Assembly (NCBI GenBank): GCA_963722495.1
Contig: CAVRND010000008.1
Location: forward strand, 186,001-250,000
Direction of reading: 5' to 3'
Origin: Hyphomicrobium_A sp963722495
GTDB lineage: Bacteria > Pseudomonadota > Alphaproteobacteria > Rhizobiales > Hyphomicrobiaceae
Length of the DNA stretch: 64,000 nt
Shown: piece by piece, positions 10,070 through 19,887 of the stretch
Layout: each line of letters starts with the position of its first letter
Numbering within the stretch: the stretch's first letter is position 1
The notes under the pieces: generated by a model
What the model was told of the DNA's origin: nothing
Databases searched by the model: none
What the model saw: only the letters and a program-made list of their open reading frames with translations
Made by a program: the position numbers and the translations under genes

Positions 10070-10792
10070 ATGCGTTGGTCGATCCATGCCTCTCTTCTCA
10101 TCGCGCTCGTGGGGACGAGCACTACCTGTCTGGCGCAAGCGGCGCCCCGCGCCGTGCTCGAGCTGTTTACCAGCCCGAATTGCTCCTCGTGTCCGCCGGC
10201 AGACGAGCTGTTCGTCGAGCTGGCACGCCACACCGATCTCATTACGCTGGTCATGCCGGTCGATTATTGGGATCGGCCCGGTCGCAAGGATGCGCTGGCC
10301 AAGCCGGCATTCAGCGAGCGCCAGTCCGCCTACGCCGATGTTCGCAACGAGGACGGTGTCTACACGCCGCAGGTCGTGATCAACGGCGCGGCAGAGGCCG
10401 AGGGGGCCGATCCCGCCGAGATCGACGGCGCCATTCATGCGACCGCCGGCCGATTAAGTGTTCCCGTGAAGGCATCGGCCGTCGGCAAAAACATCGTGGT
10501 GTCGATCGGACGCGGCGCGAAGGGCGTCACCGCCGACGCAATGATCACCCTGCTGCCGTACTTCGCCTCGCGCGACGTCCCCGTCGGTCGCGGCGAGAAC
10601 ATCAAATATGCCAACCTCGTGCGCGACATCGTTCCGCTTGGGCGATGGACTGGAAAGGCGGTCAAGCAAACGATCGCGCGCCAGGACTATGTAGAATACG
10701 ACGGCATCGTCGTGCTGCTGCAGGAGGGCACGCCCGACAAACCGGGGGCCATTCTCGGTGCCACCCGCATCCCGACGCGCGCGAAGAGCTGA
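10070..10792 (+). CDS. DUF1223 secreted thioredoxin-like protein (copy 1)
   Basis: 240 residues with a signal peptide (cleavage after CLAQA). The mature start APRAVLELFTSPNCSSCPPADELF contains the CSSC redox motif of DUF1223, a thioredoxin-fold family. The conserved DYWDRPGRKD and YTPQVVINGAAEAEG blocks are present. Probably a periplasmic thiol/disulfide protein; the substrate is unknown. The ATG at 10070 was chosen because the signal peptide starts there; the longer upstream frame is antisense to uvrB. A paralogue follows 75 bases downstream. Confidence 0.88.
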   Translation: MRWSIHASLLIALVGTSTTCLAQAAPRAVLELFTSPNCSSCPPADELFVELARHTDLITLVMPVDYWDRPGRKDALAKPAFSERQSAYADVRNEDGVYTPQVVINGAAEAEGADPAEIDGAIHATAGRLSVPVKASAVGKNIVVSIGRGAKGVTADAMITLLPYFASRDVPVGRGENIKYANLVRDIVPLGRWTGKAVKQTIARQDYVEYDGIVVLLQEGTPDKPGAILGATRIPTRAKS

Positions 10793-10867
10793 GTTTCCCC
10801 GTGGTTACGGAGGTAACGAAGCCGGGCGGCCACCGTATAGGTGGAAAGGCAAACCCCCGGAGCCGCC

Positions 10868-11596
10868 ATGCGAGGATTAACCAGCGCGTTCGTTCTTGCC
10901 GCTTTTGCCGCCACGGCGCCGGCAGCCCAGGCGGCACCCCGCGCCGTGATCGAGCTCTTCACCAGCCAGGGCTGCTCGTCATGCCCTCCGGCCGACAAGC
11001 TGTTTGCCGAGCTGGCGCACGACCCCGATCTCATCACGCTGTCGCTGCCGGTCGACTACTGGGACCGGCTCGGCTGGAAGGACACGCTCGCCAAGCATGT
11101 CTTCACCGAAAGACAGAACGCATATTCGGGTACGCGCGGCGACGGCCAGGTCTACACGCCACAGGCCGTTATCAACGGCGCGACGCACGCGGTCGGATCC
11201 GATCGCGCGGCCATCGATGATGCCGTGATGCAGACGGCCGGCATCCTGACCGTGCCGGTGAGCGCCGAGAGAGCGGGCGACAACATTGTCGTGTCGATCG
11301 GCGCGGCGGCGAGCGGCGGGGCGACCGACGCGATGATCACTCTGCTGCCGTTCTTCACCTCGCGCGAGGTTGCCATCGGTCGCGGCGAGAACGCGCGCGA
11401 GAAGGTCAACTACACCAACGTCGTGCGCGATATCGTGCCGGCCGGAACGTGGAGCGGCCAGCCGCTGACCCGCACCATCGCGGCGAAGGACTATGAGGGC
11501 TACGACGGGATCGTGGTGCTGCTGCAGGCCGGTTCGCCCGACAAGCCCGGCGCCATCCTGGGCGCCGCGCGCATCGGCATCGGCTCGAAGGTCTGA
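10868..11596 (+). CDS. DUF1223 secreted thioredoxin-like protein (copy 2)
   Basis: 242-residue tandem paralogue of the preceding gene. Signal peptide MRGLTSAFVLAAFAATAPAAQA, then APRAVIELFTSQGCSSCPPADKLF with CSSC, DYWDRLGWKD and YTPQAVINGATHAVG. Most residues agree with copy 1 in the core, while the signal peptides differ, indicating an old duplication kept by selection. Probably co-transcribed with copy 1. No partner gene indicates the substrate. Confidence 0.88.
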   Translation: MRGLTSAFVLAAFAATAPAAQAAPRAVIELFTSQGCSSCPPADKLFAELAHDPDLITLSLPVDYWDRLGWKDTLAKHVFTERQNAYSGTRGDGQVYTPQAVINGATHAVGSDRAAIDDAVMQTAGILTVPVSAERAGDNIVVSIGAAASGGATDAMITLLPFFTSREVAIGRGENAREKVNYTNVVRDIVPAGTWSGQPLTRTIAAKDYEGYDGIVVLLQAGSPDKPGAILGAARIGIGSKV

Positions 11597-11676
11597 CGCT
11601 TTGGGTGTTCCCTCGGGAACACCGGCGCGACTGCCGGTCCCCTAAACAGGCCGTCCCCACGACGACGGACGGACCA

Positions 11677-12348
11677 ATGTACATCCCCAACGCCAAGATC
11701 ATCTCGATCGATGAGGCACGCACCCTAATCGCGCCCATCCTCGCGCGTCACCTGGCGGATCGCGATCTGCAGATCATGCTCGACGACGAGCTCATGTTTG
11801 CCGACGAGTATGACCGCTCCGGCGTCCTGCTGTTGCCCGCCGGCGTGGTGATCGACGGCGATCTCCGGCTCGACTACGAAATAGCCGAATACGAGGGGAA
11901 GGCCTATCGCGGGGTGTTGGCGCTGGCATCGCTCACGGTGAGCGGCGACATTCTCAACTGCAACGTCGACGGCGGGCCGTTCCTGGTCGTGCTTGGCGGA
12001 CTCACGGCGCGCCGGATCCTCAAGGGCGGCGCCACGTTCATCATCGCCGGCCCGGTCACCTCGCCCGGCATGATCTATTGCGAATATAATCACGGTGCGT
12101 TTCGCGCCTTTGGCGGCGTCGCCGCGCAGGGCATCATCCTCGACGATCAGAGCCACGAGATTGCCGCCCCAATCAGCGGCATCAAGCTCGATCTCTGGAA
12201 GGACGACGCGACGCAGTATCTGCTGCCCGAATTCTTCTACGAAGATGAAGAGGGGAGCATCGCGCCGATCGACGAGCTAAGTGAGCTTCTCAAGGCGCGC
12301 ATTCTCGCCGGCGAGCCCATCTTTCGCGACGACGCCCCCGGAGCCTAA
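11677..12348 (+). CDS. Hypothetical beta-solenoid-like cytoplasmic protein
   Basis: 223 residues, no signal peptide. The middle (about residues 50-150) alternates short beta strands with glycine turns (GVVIDGDLRLDYEI, GVLALASLTVSGDIL, FLVVLGGLTARRIL, ATFIIAGPVTSPG), the pattern of a right-handed beta-helix or polymer-forming cytoskeletal-like fold. The C-terminus is acidic (FFYEDEEGSIAPIDELSELL). I do not recognise a named family with certainty. It is followed after five bases by a membrane protein, so the two are probably one operon. Start: ATG 11677, though its RBS is weak. Confidence 0.65.
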   Translation: MYIPNAKIISIDEARTLIAPILARHLADRDLQIMLDDELMFADEYDRSGVLLLPAGVVIDGDLRLDYEIAEYEGKAYRGVLALASLTVSGDILNCNVDGGPFLVVLGGLTARRILKGGATFIIAGPVTSPGMIYCEYNHGAFRAFGGVAAQGIILDDQSHEIAAPISGIKLDLWKDDATQYLLPEFFYEDEEGSIAPIDELSELLKARILAGEPIFRDDAPGA

Positions 12349-12353
12349 GACAG

Positions 12354-13328
12354 ATGTCGACGACGCCTTCTCCGCCTGCGACCGCGGGATCCTCCCGCAT
12401 CGCCGATATCTTCGGCGCCGCCGTCCTGCATTTCTTCGTGGGCCTCGCCACGGTGATGGGTATCACGTTGCTGGTCGCCGGCATCGATACGTTCCGGCGC
12501 GGCGAGGCCGACCTCGTCGCCGTCATCTTCTGCGTCCTCCTCGGTGCCGTGTTCACCGCCGTCGGCATCGGCTTCTATTATCTGCACTACGTCGCAGGCC
12601 CCGCCAAAGCCGCCCGCGATGCCCGCGTCGCCGCACTGCATCCCGGTGCACCGTGGATGCTGCGCCCCGACTGGGCGGCGCGTCACGTCGTTGACCGCTC
12701 GAGCCTCGCCGTGGCGATCTTCCTTTGGCTGTGGTCGACCTGTTGGTGCGGCGCCTGCACGCTCATCTGGAGCGTCAACAGCGACAAGATCATTGCCGCC
12801 GCGCGAGACAACTGGGGCGAGGCGGCGCTGGGCGCGCTCTTTCCCATCGGCGGGATCATCGGCGTGCTCTGTGCGGTAGGCGCAACGCGCACGTGGTGGC
12901 GCTACGGAACTTCGGTGTTGCGCATCGATACGCTGCCCGGCTTTCTCGGCGGCAGCTTTCGCGGCAGCGTTCTGGTTCACATGCCGGAGACCATCGCCCT
13001 CGAAGCTGAGATAGCCTGCGAGCGGCGTTCCTGGCATTGGTCGCGGGATTCCAAGGGCCGGCGCAGCAAGGAGTGGAGCACCGAGACGATCTGGTCGCAG
13101 ACGCATCCAATCGCACCCGATCGCCTGATGCGGATGAAGGATGTCACCACCATCCCGATCGACGTCCCGTTGCCGATGGACAAACCGCCGTTTGCGCTCG
13201 ACGACGAAGGCGCGGGCATCCAGTGGAGCCTTTACGTGCGGACGGACTATGAGCAAATCGGCACGGTGACAACGCCGGTCCCGCGCTATTCAGCGCAGTT
13301 CCTCGTACCCGTCTACGCGCGCGCCTAG
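12354..13328 (+). CDS. Hypothetical integral membrane protein (DUF3592-like)
   Basis: 324 residues with four hydrophobic segments: about residues 20-43, 52-77, 120-143 and 156-175. Cysteine-rich WLWSTCWCGACTLIW lies in the third. A C-terminal soluble domain of about 130 residues follows, ending in a beta-rich region (YVRTDYEQIGTVTTPVPRYSAQFLVPVYA). The layout resembles DUF3592 membrane proteins, but I cannot prove membership. It begins five bases after the preceding gene and converges with the DUF188 gene, overlapping its stop by four bases. Confidence 0.65.
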   Translation: MSTTPSPPATAGSSRIADIFGAAVLHFFVGLATVMGITLLVAGIDTFRRGEADLVAVIFCVLLGAVFTAVGIGFYYLHYVAGPAKAARDARVAALHPGAPWMLRPDWAARHVVDRSSLAVAIFLWLWSTCWCGACTLIWSVNSDKIIAAARDNWGEAALGALFPIGGIIGVLCAVGATRTWWRYGTSVLRIDTLPGFLGGSFRGSVLVHMPETIALEAEIACERRSWHWSRDSKGRRSKEWSTETIWSQTHPIAPDRLMRMKDVTTIPIDVPLPMDKPPFALDDEGAGIQWSLYVRTDYEQIGTVTTPVPRYSAQFLVPVYARA

Positions 13329-13813
13329 CCGCGGGCGCGGCGCACCGCGAGCTCCAGCGCCTCGAGGAACTTCGAGCGGTCCTGCTTGGTGAAGCTGGCA
13401 TTGTAGCCCTTGCTCTCGCCCGTTTCGCGCAGGTGGGCCGACAGCTCGCGCATCGCCAGCGCCATGCCGATGCCGGCCTCGGTGAACGGCTTGCCGGTCG
13501 GGCCGATCACCGCCGCGCCCTTCTTCAGGCAGCGGGCAGCAAGCGGAATGTCGGCGGTGACGGCGATGTCGCGCGCGCCGATGCGCTCGGCGATCCAGTC
13601 GTCGGCCGCATCCGGCCCTTCCGATACCACGACGCGGTGGATGAGCGGGCCCTCGGGCAGCCGCATGAACGAGTTCGACACGAAGTGGATCGGCAAGCCG
13701 TGCCGCTCGGCAACACGCACCGCCTCGTCCTTGACCGGGCACGCGTCGGCATCGACGTAGATCGCCGAGCCGGTCGATGGAGGTGTGGCATCAGTGCTCA
13801 TGCGCCGCGTCAT
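13325..13813 (-). CDS. YaiI/YqxD family protein (DUF188)
   Basis: 162 residues with the family hallmarks YVDADACPVKDEAVRVAERH, FVSNSF, VVVSEGPDAADDWIAERI, DIAVTADIPLA and GPTGKPFT. The fold is related to PIN/NYN nuclease-like domains with conserved Asp residues, but the physiological function is unknown. Start at 13813 or, equally plausible, MSTDATPP at 13801. Confidence 0.9.
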   Translation of the reverse strand: MTRRMSTDATPPSTGSAIYVDADACPVKDEAVRVAERHGLPIHFVSNSFMRLPEGPLIHRVVVSEGPDAADDWIAERIGARDIAVTADIPLAARCLKKGAAVIGPTGKPFTEAGIGMALAMRELSAHLRETGESKGYNASFTKQDRSKFLEALELAVRRARG

Positions 13814-13953
13814 AGCGACATTCGCCGTCCGCGCAAGCCATGCTCAGTCGGACCATGCGGCGCAGCTTCAAAGTCCATGTGGCAATCGAGGGATAAGTAA
13901 CTGCGCGCAAATGGGCAAAAGTCTCCACCCACCTGATGTCACGGAGATTTCTC

Positions 13954-14798
13954 ATGCCGGAAGTCGAATACATCCTCGGCCACTCCGAGGCCGAGCTACG
14001 CCGGCTGGCATTTCAGGCCAGCATTCTGAAGCCGATTACGGTGCGCCTATTGCGGGAAGCGGGCATCGCCCCCGGCATGCGCGTTCTCGACATCGGCAGC
14101 GGATCCGGGGACGTGGCCATGCTGGCCGCCGATCTCGTCGGCCCGGAGGGAACCGTCGTCGGCGTCGACCGCAGCCATGAGGCGCTCACCGTCGCGCGCG
14201 AGCGGGCCGAACTTTGGGGCCACACCAACATCGCCTTCGTCGAAGGCGCGGTCGAAGATCTCGCGGATAGTACGGAGTTCGACCTTGCTATCGGCCGCTA
14301 CGTGCTCATCCACCAGGCTGATCCCGCCGCCATGATCCGCGCCGCTGCCGAGCACGTGCGGCCGGGCGGGACGGTCGCCTTTCACGAGGTCGCCATCTAT
14401 GGCGAGCCGCAGTCGCTGCCGCCGGTGCCGCTGTGGACCGAAGTCCTGGAGTGGGTCACCGAGGCACTCTCGTCCGTGATGGCGCATCCCGACGCCGGCG
14501 GACGCATGATGACCCATTTCCGCGATGCCGGCTTGCCGCCGCCGTCGATGTTTTGCGAGGTTCCGGTCGGTGGCGGCTGCGAGTGCGCGCATTACGCCTG
14601 GATCGCGCTCACCGTGCGCAATCTGCTGCCGCAGATGGAAAAGATCGGCTTGGCGACCGCGGAGGAGGTCGACGTCGACACGCTGGAAGCGCGCCTCAGT
14701 GAAGCCGTCGCCGCCAGCGCAGGCACAGGTTCTCGGACCTATGCAGTTCTGCGGCTGGAGCCGTTGCTGATTGGCCTGCCCTCGCGCAGTCGGCTTAG
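13954..14798 (+). CDS. Class I SAM-dependent methyltransferase
   Basis: Start 13954 is set by GGAG seven bases upstream. The SAM-binding motif VLDIGSGSGDVAMLAADLVG is followed by the acidic VVGVDRSHEAL, then VEGAVEDL and FDLAIGRYVLIHQADP, the classical Rossmann methyltransferase order. Substrate unknown; the C-terminal part CECAHYAWIALTVRNLLPQ may shape a small-molecule pocket. The frame stays open to 14979 but overlaps the opposite gene. A shift near 14775 would end it at TAG 14796-14798 with PALAQSA, just before that gene, which I prefer. Confidence 0.8.
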
Positions 14799-15341
14799 GC
14801 CATGGGCTTTGAGAGCAGCGCGGCGACGCCGTCCGCGTCGAGGATCTTCTCGTGCAGGCCGGCGGCGGGTGTGCGGGCATCTGCATCCATCACCGGCCCC
14901 GGCGCCACGGCAGCGGCGAGCCGCGCCCATACCGCGGGATCGATCGAACGTCTGCCCCCATGTGGCAGACAGCAAGTAGCGGATCTTCGCGTGCTTGCGC
15001 GCCTCAGTTTCGAGTGCGCCGATCGCCTCCGGCCCCTGCGCCTTGAGCAGCGTCTCGAGCGGGCCGGCGCCGAGCAGAGCAACCTGCTCACCCGTTTGGC
15101 ATTCATCGAGCGCGGCGAGGATAAAGGCAACGGCGGGGCCCGGCGCCGCCTGCACCATCTCGTCGATGCAGTCGTGGGCCCGCAGGCGGTCGGACTTTTC
15201 TTCGGCCGCGTCGCCTTCAGCCGGCGCGATCTTCAACAGCATGCGGGCGAGGCGTTGCGGATCGAAGGTGCCGCCGGCCGTGAAGCAAAGCGGCTCGGCA
15301 TCATCGAACCGGCAATCGAAGCAACTCCACGTCCGTTCCAT
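14795..15341 (-). CDS. Hypothetical protein, DUF6869-like (frameshifted)
   Basis: Start 15341 (MERTWSCFDCRFDD) is supported by AGGGGA about eight bases upstream. The N-terminal part has CFDC and a middle segment with QVALLGAGPLETLLKAQGPEAIG, reminiscent of the GPLE(D)LL motif of DUF6869; this link is tentative. Near 14940 the frame changes and the natural end is VWARLAAAVAPGPVMDAD...GVAALLSKPMA at 14795. Without the shift the product ends at 14739 in Arg-rich shadow sequence. About 180 residues, cytoplasmic. Confidence 0.55.
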
Positions 15342-15553
15342 GTTGGCATCCCCTTTCTGCATTCGACCCGCTTGTACCATGTCGGCGAGCTGAATCGCCG
15401 AAGCGGCGGCGAGAGGCCCCGGGCGTTCGCCGGCCAGAGCGTCGCCCGGCGGTAAATTGGCCCCGGCTCCGCCGAGGCTTGCTGCCGCCCGAGCGTCAAG
15501 GAACCGTCGGCGCCCGCAGCGGTTAGAGCCTAGTGTTCAGCAGGGAACGACCC

Positions 15554-15778
15554 ATGCCGCGGTACTTCTTCAACGTTCGATCCGCATCCGGCCTCGAGAT
15601 GGACCCGCAAGGGCTCGATTTCGCTAACCTCGATGAGGCGATCGCCGACGCCCGCAAGGCGGGCGCAGAGATACTGCTCGATCGCGCCGTCGAGGAGAGT
15701 GAGAAGCGGTCGCAGGCGACGTTCGAGATCGTCGACGCTTCGGGGCAGGTGGTCGCCAAGGTGCCCTTCAGCGGTTGA
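15554..15778 (+). CDS. DUF6894-type small protein
   Basis: 74 residues: MPRYFFNVRSASGLEMDPQG, then FANLDEAIADARKAGAEIL and a C-terminal FEIVDASGQVVAKVPFSG. This pattern of PRYFF, an Asp-rich turn, a helix and then a strand is typical of a small family common in Rhizobiales. The function is unknown. The internal Met at 15554 is chosen because the family starts MPRYFF. Confidence 0.8.
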   Translation: MPRYFFNVRSASGLEMDPQGLDFANLDEAIADARKAGAEILLDRAVEESEKRSQATFEIVDASGQVVAKVPFSG

Positions 15779-16153
15779 ACCGGCGCAGCCCCGGCGGAAC
15801 CAGCCGGCCGCGCTGCGTGTGCTGGTGCAACTTGTCCCTTAGCGTAGAGAAGTTTTTGTCGTTGCTCGTATGAACCGGGGTGCGCGGGCCGGCCACTACG
15901 CGCGGCCTCGGAAGCACTGCACAACAACTAACAGACGCCCCGGACTGGGCAGGTCCGGGGCGTCCTGATGCAGTTGGTCGTTCTGTCGTCCACGGTACGC
16001 AGGCGAGACGCGATACACATTCACCGGCTGGGCCATAGAACGCGCCGCCCCAGGTGCGGTTCCGCGCAATTCGAAAAAATCTGCGCCAACGCTTCCAGGA
16101 ACGAACGGGCATCGCGCGTCGTTCGCCTGCGAATGCAATAGAAGGGTTGACCC
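15779..16153. other. Intergenic region, 375 bases
   Basis: No convincing gene on either strand. It contains one strong hairpin (15934-15964, listed separately). The right part should carry the promoter of the DUF4142 gene, but I see no confident -35/-10 pair. Confidence 0.5.
15934..15964. terminator. GC-rich hairpin, possible terminator
   Basis: Perfect 12-base arms GACGCCCCGGAC and GTCCGGGGCGTC around a seven-base loop. No T-run follows on the plus strand, so it may be a structural element or Rho-associated stop rather than a classical intrinsic terminator. Confidence 0.45.
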
Positions 16154-16663
16154 ATGAAAACACTCATCCTCGCGATTGCCGTGCTGGCCGTGAGCCTGCC
16201 CGCCTTCGCAGCCGAAACGCCGCCGGCGGCAACGCAGGACTTCATCGACAAGGCCGCCGTCGCCAACCAGTTCGAGATCGACACCAGCCAGCTGGCTCTG
16301 AAGTACGGCAAGGGCGATGACGTCAAGAAGTTCGCCCAGGAGATGATCGACGACCACACGAAGATCGGCGAGGAGTTCAAGGCCGCGCTGACGGCCGCCA
16401 ACATCACGCCTCCGGCCGAGGGTCTCGATATGAGCCACAAGGCCAAGTACGCGAAGCTGCGCGTCTTCACGACGGAAAGTGGCTTTGATGCCTCCTACAT
16501 CTCCGAGCAACTGGCGGCGCATGAAGAGGCGGTGAAGCTGTTCACGGACCACGCTGCCAACGATCCCACGCCGGCGATCAAGGATTTCGCGGCGAAGACG
16601 TTGCCGAAGCTCGAGCATCACCTGGCGATGGTGAAGGAGCTCAACGGCAAGTACACGCAGTAA
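16154..16663 (+). CDS. DUF4142 domain secreted protein
   Basis: 169 residues with signal peptide MKTLILAIAVLAVSLPAFA. The mature helical protein shows the DUF4142 pattern TQDFIDKAAVANQFEIDTSQLAL, KYGKGDDVKKFAQEMIDDH, and a late HLAMVKELNGKY. These ferritin-like four-helix proteins are periplasmic and of unknown function, often linked to stress. Single gene with its own terminator. Confidence 0.9.
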   Translation: MKTLILAIAVLAVSLPAFAAETPPAATQDFIDKAAVANQFEIDTSQLALKYGKGDDVKKFAQEMIDDHTKIGEEFKAALTAANITPPAEGLDMSHKAKYAKLRVFTTESGFDASYISEQLAAHEEAVKLFTDHAANDPTPAIKDFAAKTLPKLEHHLAMVKELNGKYTQ

Positions 16664-17111
16664 GCCGGCCGATCACCACACCGATGCCAGCGCATTTTTG
16701 CCAATGCGCTGGCATTCTTTCACGTGCGTCGCAGCAATTGCGCCTTGCGCGGTTGCCCATCGGCAACACTCGATCGGCAAACCTCAGTTTGCGTACGATG
16801 CGGGAAGTTCTTCCATAATTCGGCCGGGAAGGCTTCCCTCGTCGCCTTCACTGCAACGCTATAACCCTGACAGTACGCGGTGCCATCAGGCATTGCCGCG
16901 GGCAGGAGTGGCACAAATACGAATGCCGCACTGCAAGACCAAAAGAGTAATGCGTCTGGGGGAAGTCATGGTTCGCGCTGCGTTGATGGCGCCAGGTTCG
17001 GCACCGAGCTGACGGATAGGACGGGCGCCGCCTGATCCGGCCGCGCCCCGACATTCCAGAAAAGAAAATCAGACCACGCGTAACCAACATCGTGCGATGG
17101 GGGAGTGAGTA
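16664..17111. other. Intergenic region, about 450 bases
   Basis: Apart from the terminator at 16684-16720 I see no gene. Short open frames here lack RBS and protein-like composition. It is the leader of the autotransporter; GGGGGAG lies just upstream of its ATG. Confidence 0.5.
16684..16720 (+). terminator. Intrinsic terminator of the DUF4142 gene
   Basis: Thirteen-base arms ATGCCAGCGCATT and AATGCGCTGGCAT with a six-base loop, followed by TCTTT, 20 bases after the stop codon. Confidence 0.8.
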
Positions 17112-19819
17112 ATGTTGCGTCCAAAATTGGTGGTTCGTCAGCGTACTATCGCGGCAGTCGTTGGCCCGCTGGCCCTCGTTCTAAGCATGAGCATCTCCCA
17201 TCAGGCCATGGCGGCTTGCTCTGGCCTGCCGGCTACCGTCGGCGACGATACGCTGAGCTGCAACGATGCCAACGGCGCAATCAACCTCCTAACCGGAAAT
17301 GACAAGATCACCATTGATCCCGGCGCTGTTTTCACCGGCACGGTCAATGGCGCAGGTGGAAATGACCTCATCATTATCAACGGCGGCACCAGCGGCAATA
17401 ACGTCACCGCCGGTACTGGCACGGGATCGGTGGGTGATACATCGGACCGCATCTTCATGTTCGACGGCACGATAACAGGTGGTGAAGTCCAGGTCGGATC
17501 GGGCAACAACAACTTCTTCTTCTTCATGGGCGGCACCATTCAGCCCAACGCTGGCGGATCAGGCAGTGTCGAGATCAATCGCGGGTCCAGGAACTCAGTG
17601 CTTGTGTTCGACGGCGGCACGCTCACCGTGGACGAGGGAATCGAGTTTCAAAGCGGCAACGCTGGATTGGTCGCCGGCCCAGTAGATCCGACGATCTACT
17701 TCCGCTCGGGCACGATCGAGGCCGAGGAGATTGAACTCGTTGCTACTGATTTCGGCGGTGCTAACCCAACCAATGTGACGGTGATCTTCGATCCCATCAA
17801 TTCAAAGGATCCCGCGTTCTTCCAGGCGCTTGCGAATGCTGCTGCCAACGGTTCGGATCCGACGTTGAGCACCGCCAACCTCAATGCAGCGCTTTTCAGC
17901 GCGCCGGAGAATCCCGACGTCGAGCACCAGATGATCGTCAAGTCTGAGGAGCTCACATTCGGTACTGGCGACGACCTTTTGATATTCGACGGCGCCGTCA
18001 ACTTCGGCGAGGGTCAACACAATCTCGTTCTGCAGGGTGAAGAGGAAGAGCCCGGGGAGTTTGAGACCACGGAATTCAACGGGGGCGACGGCGAGGACGT
18101 ACTGCGTGTCCAGGGCGGCAGCTATCTGACACTCGGTGAGGTCGAAGGCTTCGAAAAACTAAGGGTTGGTGACAGCTCCAGCCTCTTCCTTACCGCGGAA
18201 GAGTACGAGTTCGAGGATCGCGTCGACGTTGACGGCTCCTCCGTTCTTTGGCTCACCAACCTTGAGGAGTTGGAGACGGAGCACCTTGAGATCGGTGCCC
18301 CGAACGGAAATGCAGAGGCCCTCAAGGTTTCGAACCAGTACGCTGCATTCGATCCGGGCGGCATCTTCATGGTCGGCAACCTGCCAAGTGGCGGAGGTGA
18401 CGACGACGACGACGATGACGAAGAGGGCGGCGGCGCCGTACACGCGACGATCGAGGTCGGCACCAACACAGTCGTCAACAACGGCACCATGGGCACGCTC
18501 AACGGCATCGCCGGCGACACGGTGACCATCGTCGGTGGCGGCTACGTTTCCAACAACGGCAACATGGTGATCGACACGCAGCTGGGCGGCAACAATTCGC
18601 TCACCGATCGCTTCGATTTCGATCCCACGCAGGCGGTCGATGGGCTGACGACCATTTACGTCAACAATGCGGGTGGCAAAGGCGCGTTCACGGGCCACGG
18701 CGCAACCGACGGTATCGTCATCGTCACGGGACCCGATGGTTTCGGTCCGACAGGCGCCTTCCAGCTCGGCGTCAACCTCACGGGCCGTCGCGAAGTTCTC
18801 GCCGGCGCCTTCTCCTACCAGGCCATCACCAGTGGCACGACCGTGCGGCTGCAGTCGGACGTTCTCGACCAGGTGCCGGCCTACACCGTCGCCTCGTCTG
18901 CAACGCAGCGTTTTGCCAGCACCGGTTTGGGTACGCTCTATAAGCGCCTCGGTGAAGTTCGCCTCGGTCACTCCAATGATCGGACGTTTGCCGGCGGCGC
19001 TGGCAGCGTGTGGGCGCGCGGCCTTTACGGCGACTACGACGTCGATCGCCGGAAGCGGGCTACGGCTTCAGCCAGAAGACCGACGGCGTGCTGATGGGCG
19101 TCGATGGCACGGTCGGAACAGAGTCCGGCGGCCGCATGATCTTCGGCGTGTTCGGCGGTTACGGCAGCTCCGACGCCGATGTTTCGGCGACGATCTGGGG
19201 GCAAAACTCAACCTCGAAGATCGATCTGTCGGGCTGGTCTGTCGGCGGCTACGGCACGTACTGGGAAAATGGCCGACCGGGCATGGGGTACTACTTCGAC
19301 GGCGTCATCAAAGCCGACATCCTCGACTACGACATGACCTCGGCGGCGCGATCAACGTCCGCAACGACCGACGGCTACGCCGCTACGATTTCCGGTGAGA
19401 CCGGCTACGGCTTCGGCCTCGGCGGCAACCTGTCGCTGCAGCCGCAGGCACAGCTCAGCTACACGACGGTCTCCATCTCCAACTACACCGACAGCTACAA
19501 CATCAGCGTCGGAAACGGAGCCGCGGAGTTGCTCATTGGCCGGGCCAGCCTGCAACTGCAGGGTAATTACGGCTCGGGTAACTCCGGCTGGTTCGCGCCT
19601 TACGTCATCGCCAGCGTGCTGTCGGAGTTCCTGGGCGACAACGAGACGGTCGTTGCCGGGACGCCCTTCCAGAACGACATGGGCCTGACGTGGTTCGAAG
19701 CCGGCGGCGGCGTCACAGCCGAGCTGAGCAACGCCATCTCGCTCTACGGCTCGGCTGAGTACAGCTTCGGAGATGTGGAGGGCTGGGGCGGCACCGGCGG
19801 TGTCAAAGCGCGCTGGTAA
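17112..19819 (+). CDS. Autotransporter outer-membrane protein (frameshifted)
   Basis: Start 17112 has GGGGGAG upstream; signal peptide to about residue 35 (HQAMA). The passenger (about residues 36-590) is a Gly/Asn/Thr-rich beta-helix (GNDKITIDPGAVF, NGAGGNDLIIINGGT). An uninterrupted Asp/Glu run lies near residue 435 (positions 18399-18428). The C-terminal beta-barrel domain begins around VWARGLYGDYDV and continues in another frame after about 19050 (GYGFSQKTDGVLMGVDG), ending GGVKARW with the terminal aromatic typical of BamA substrates. One base is missing relative to an intact gene. A surface adhesin or matrix role is inference. Confidence 0.82.
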
Positions 19820-19833
19820 GCCGACCTCCACAA

Positions 19834-19867
19834 AGGCAAGGGCCGCTCCCGTGGCCCTTGCTTTTCT
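19834..19867 (+). terminator. Intrinsic terminator of the autotransporter gene
   Basis: Nine-base arms GCAAGGGCC and GGCCCTTGC followed by TTTT, 15 bases after the stop codon. Confidence 0.8.
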
Positions 19868-19887
19868 ATTTCCCCCGCCGTCCGCCG

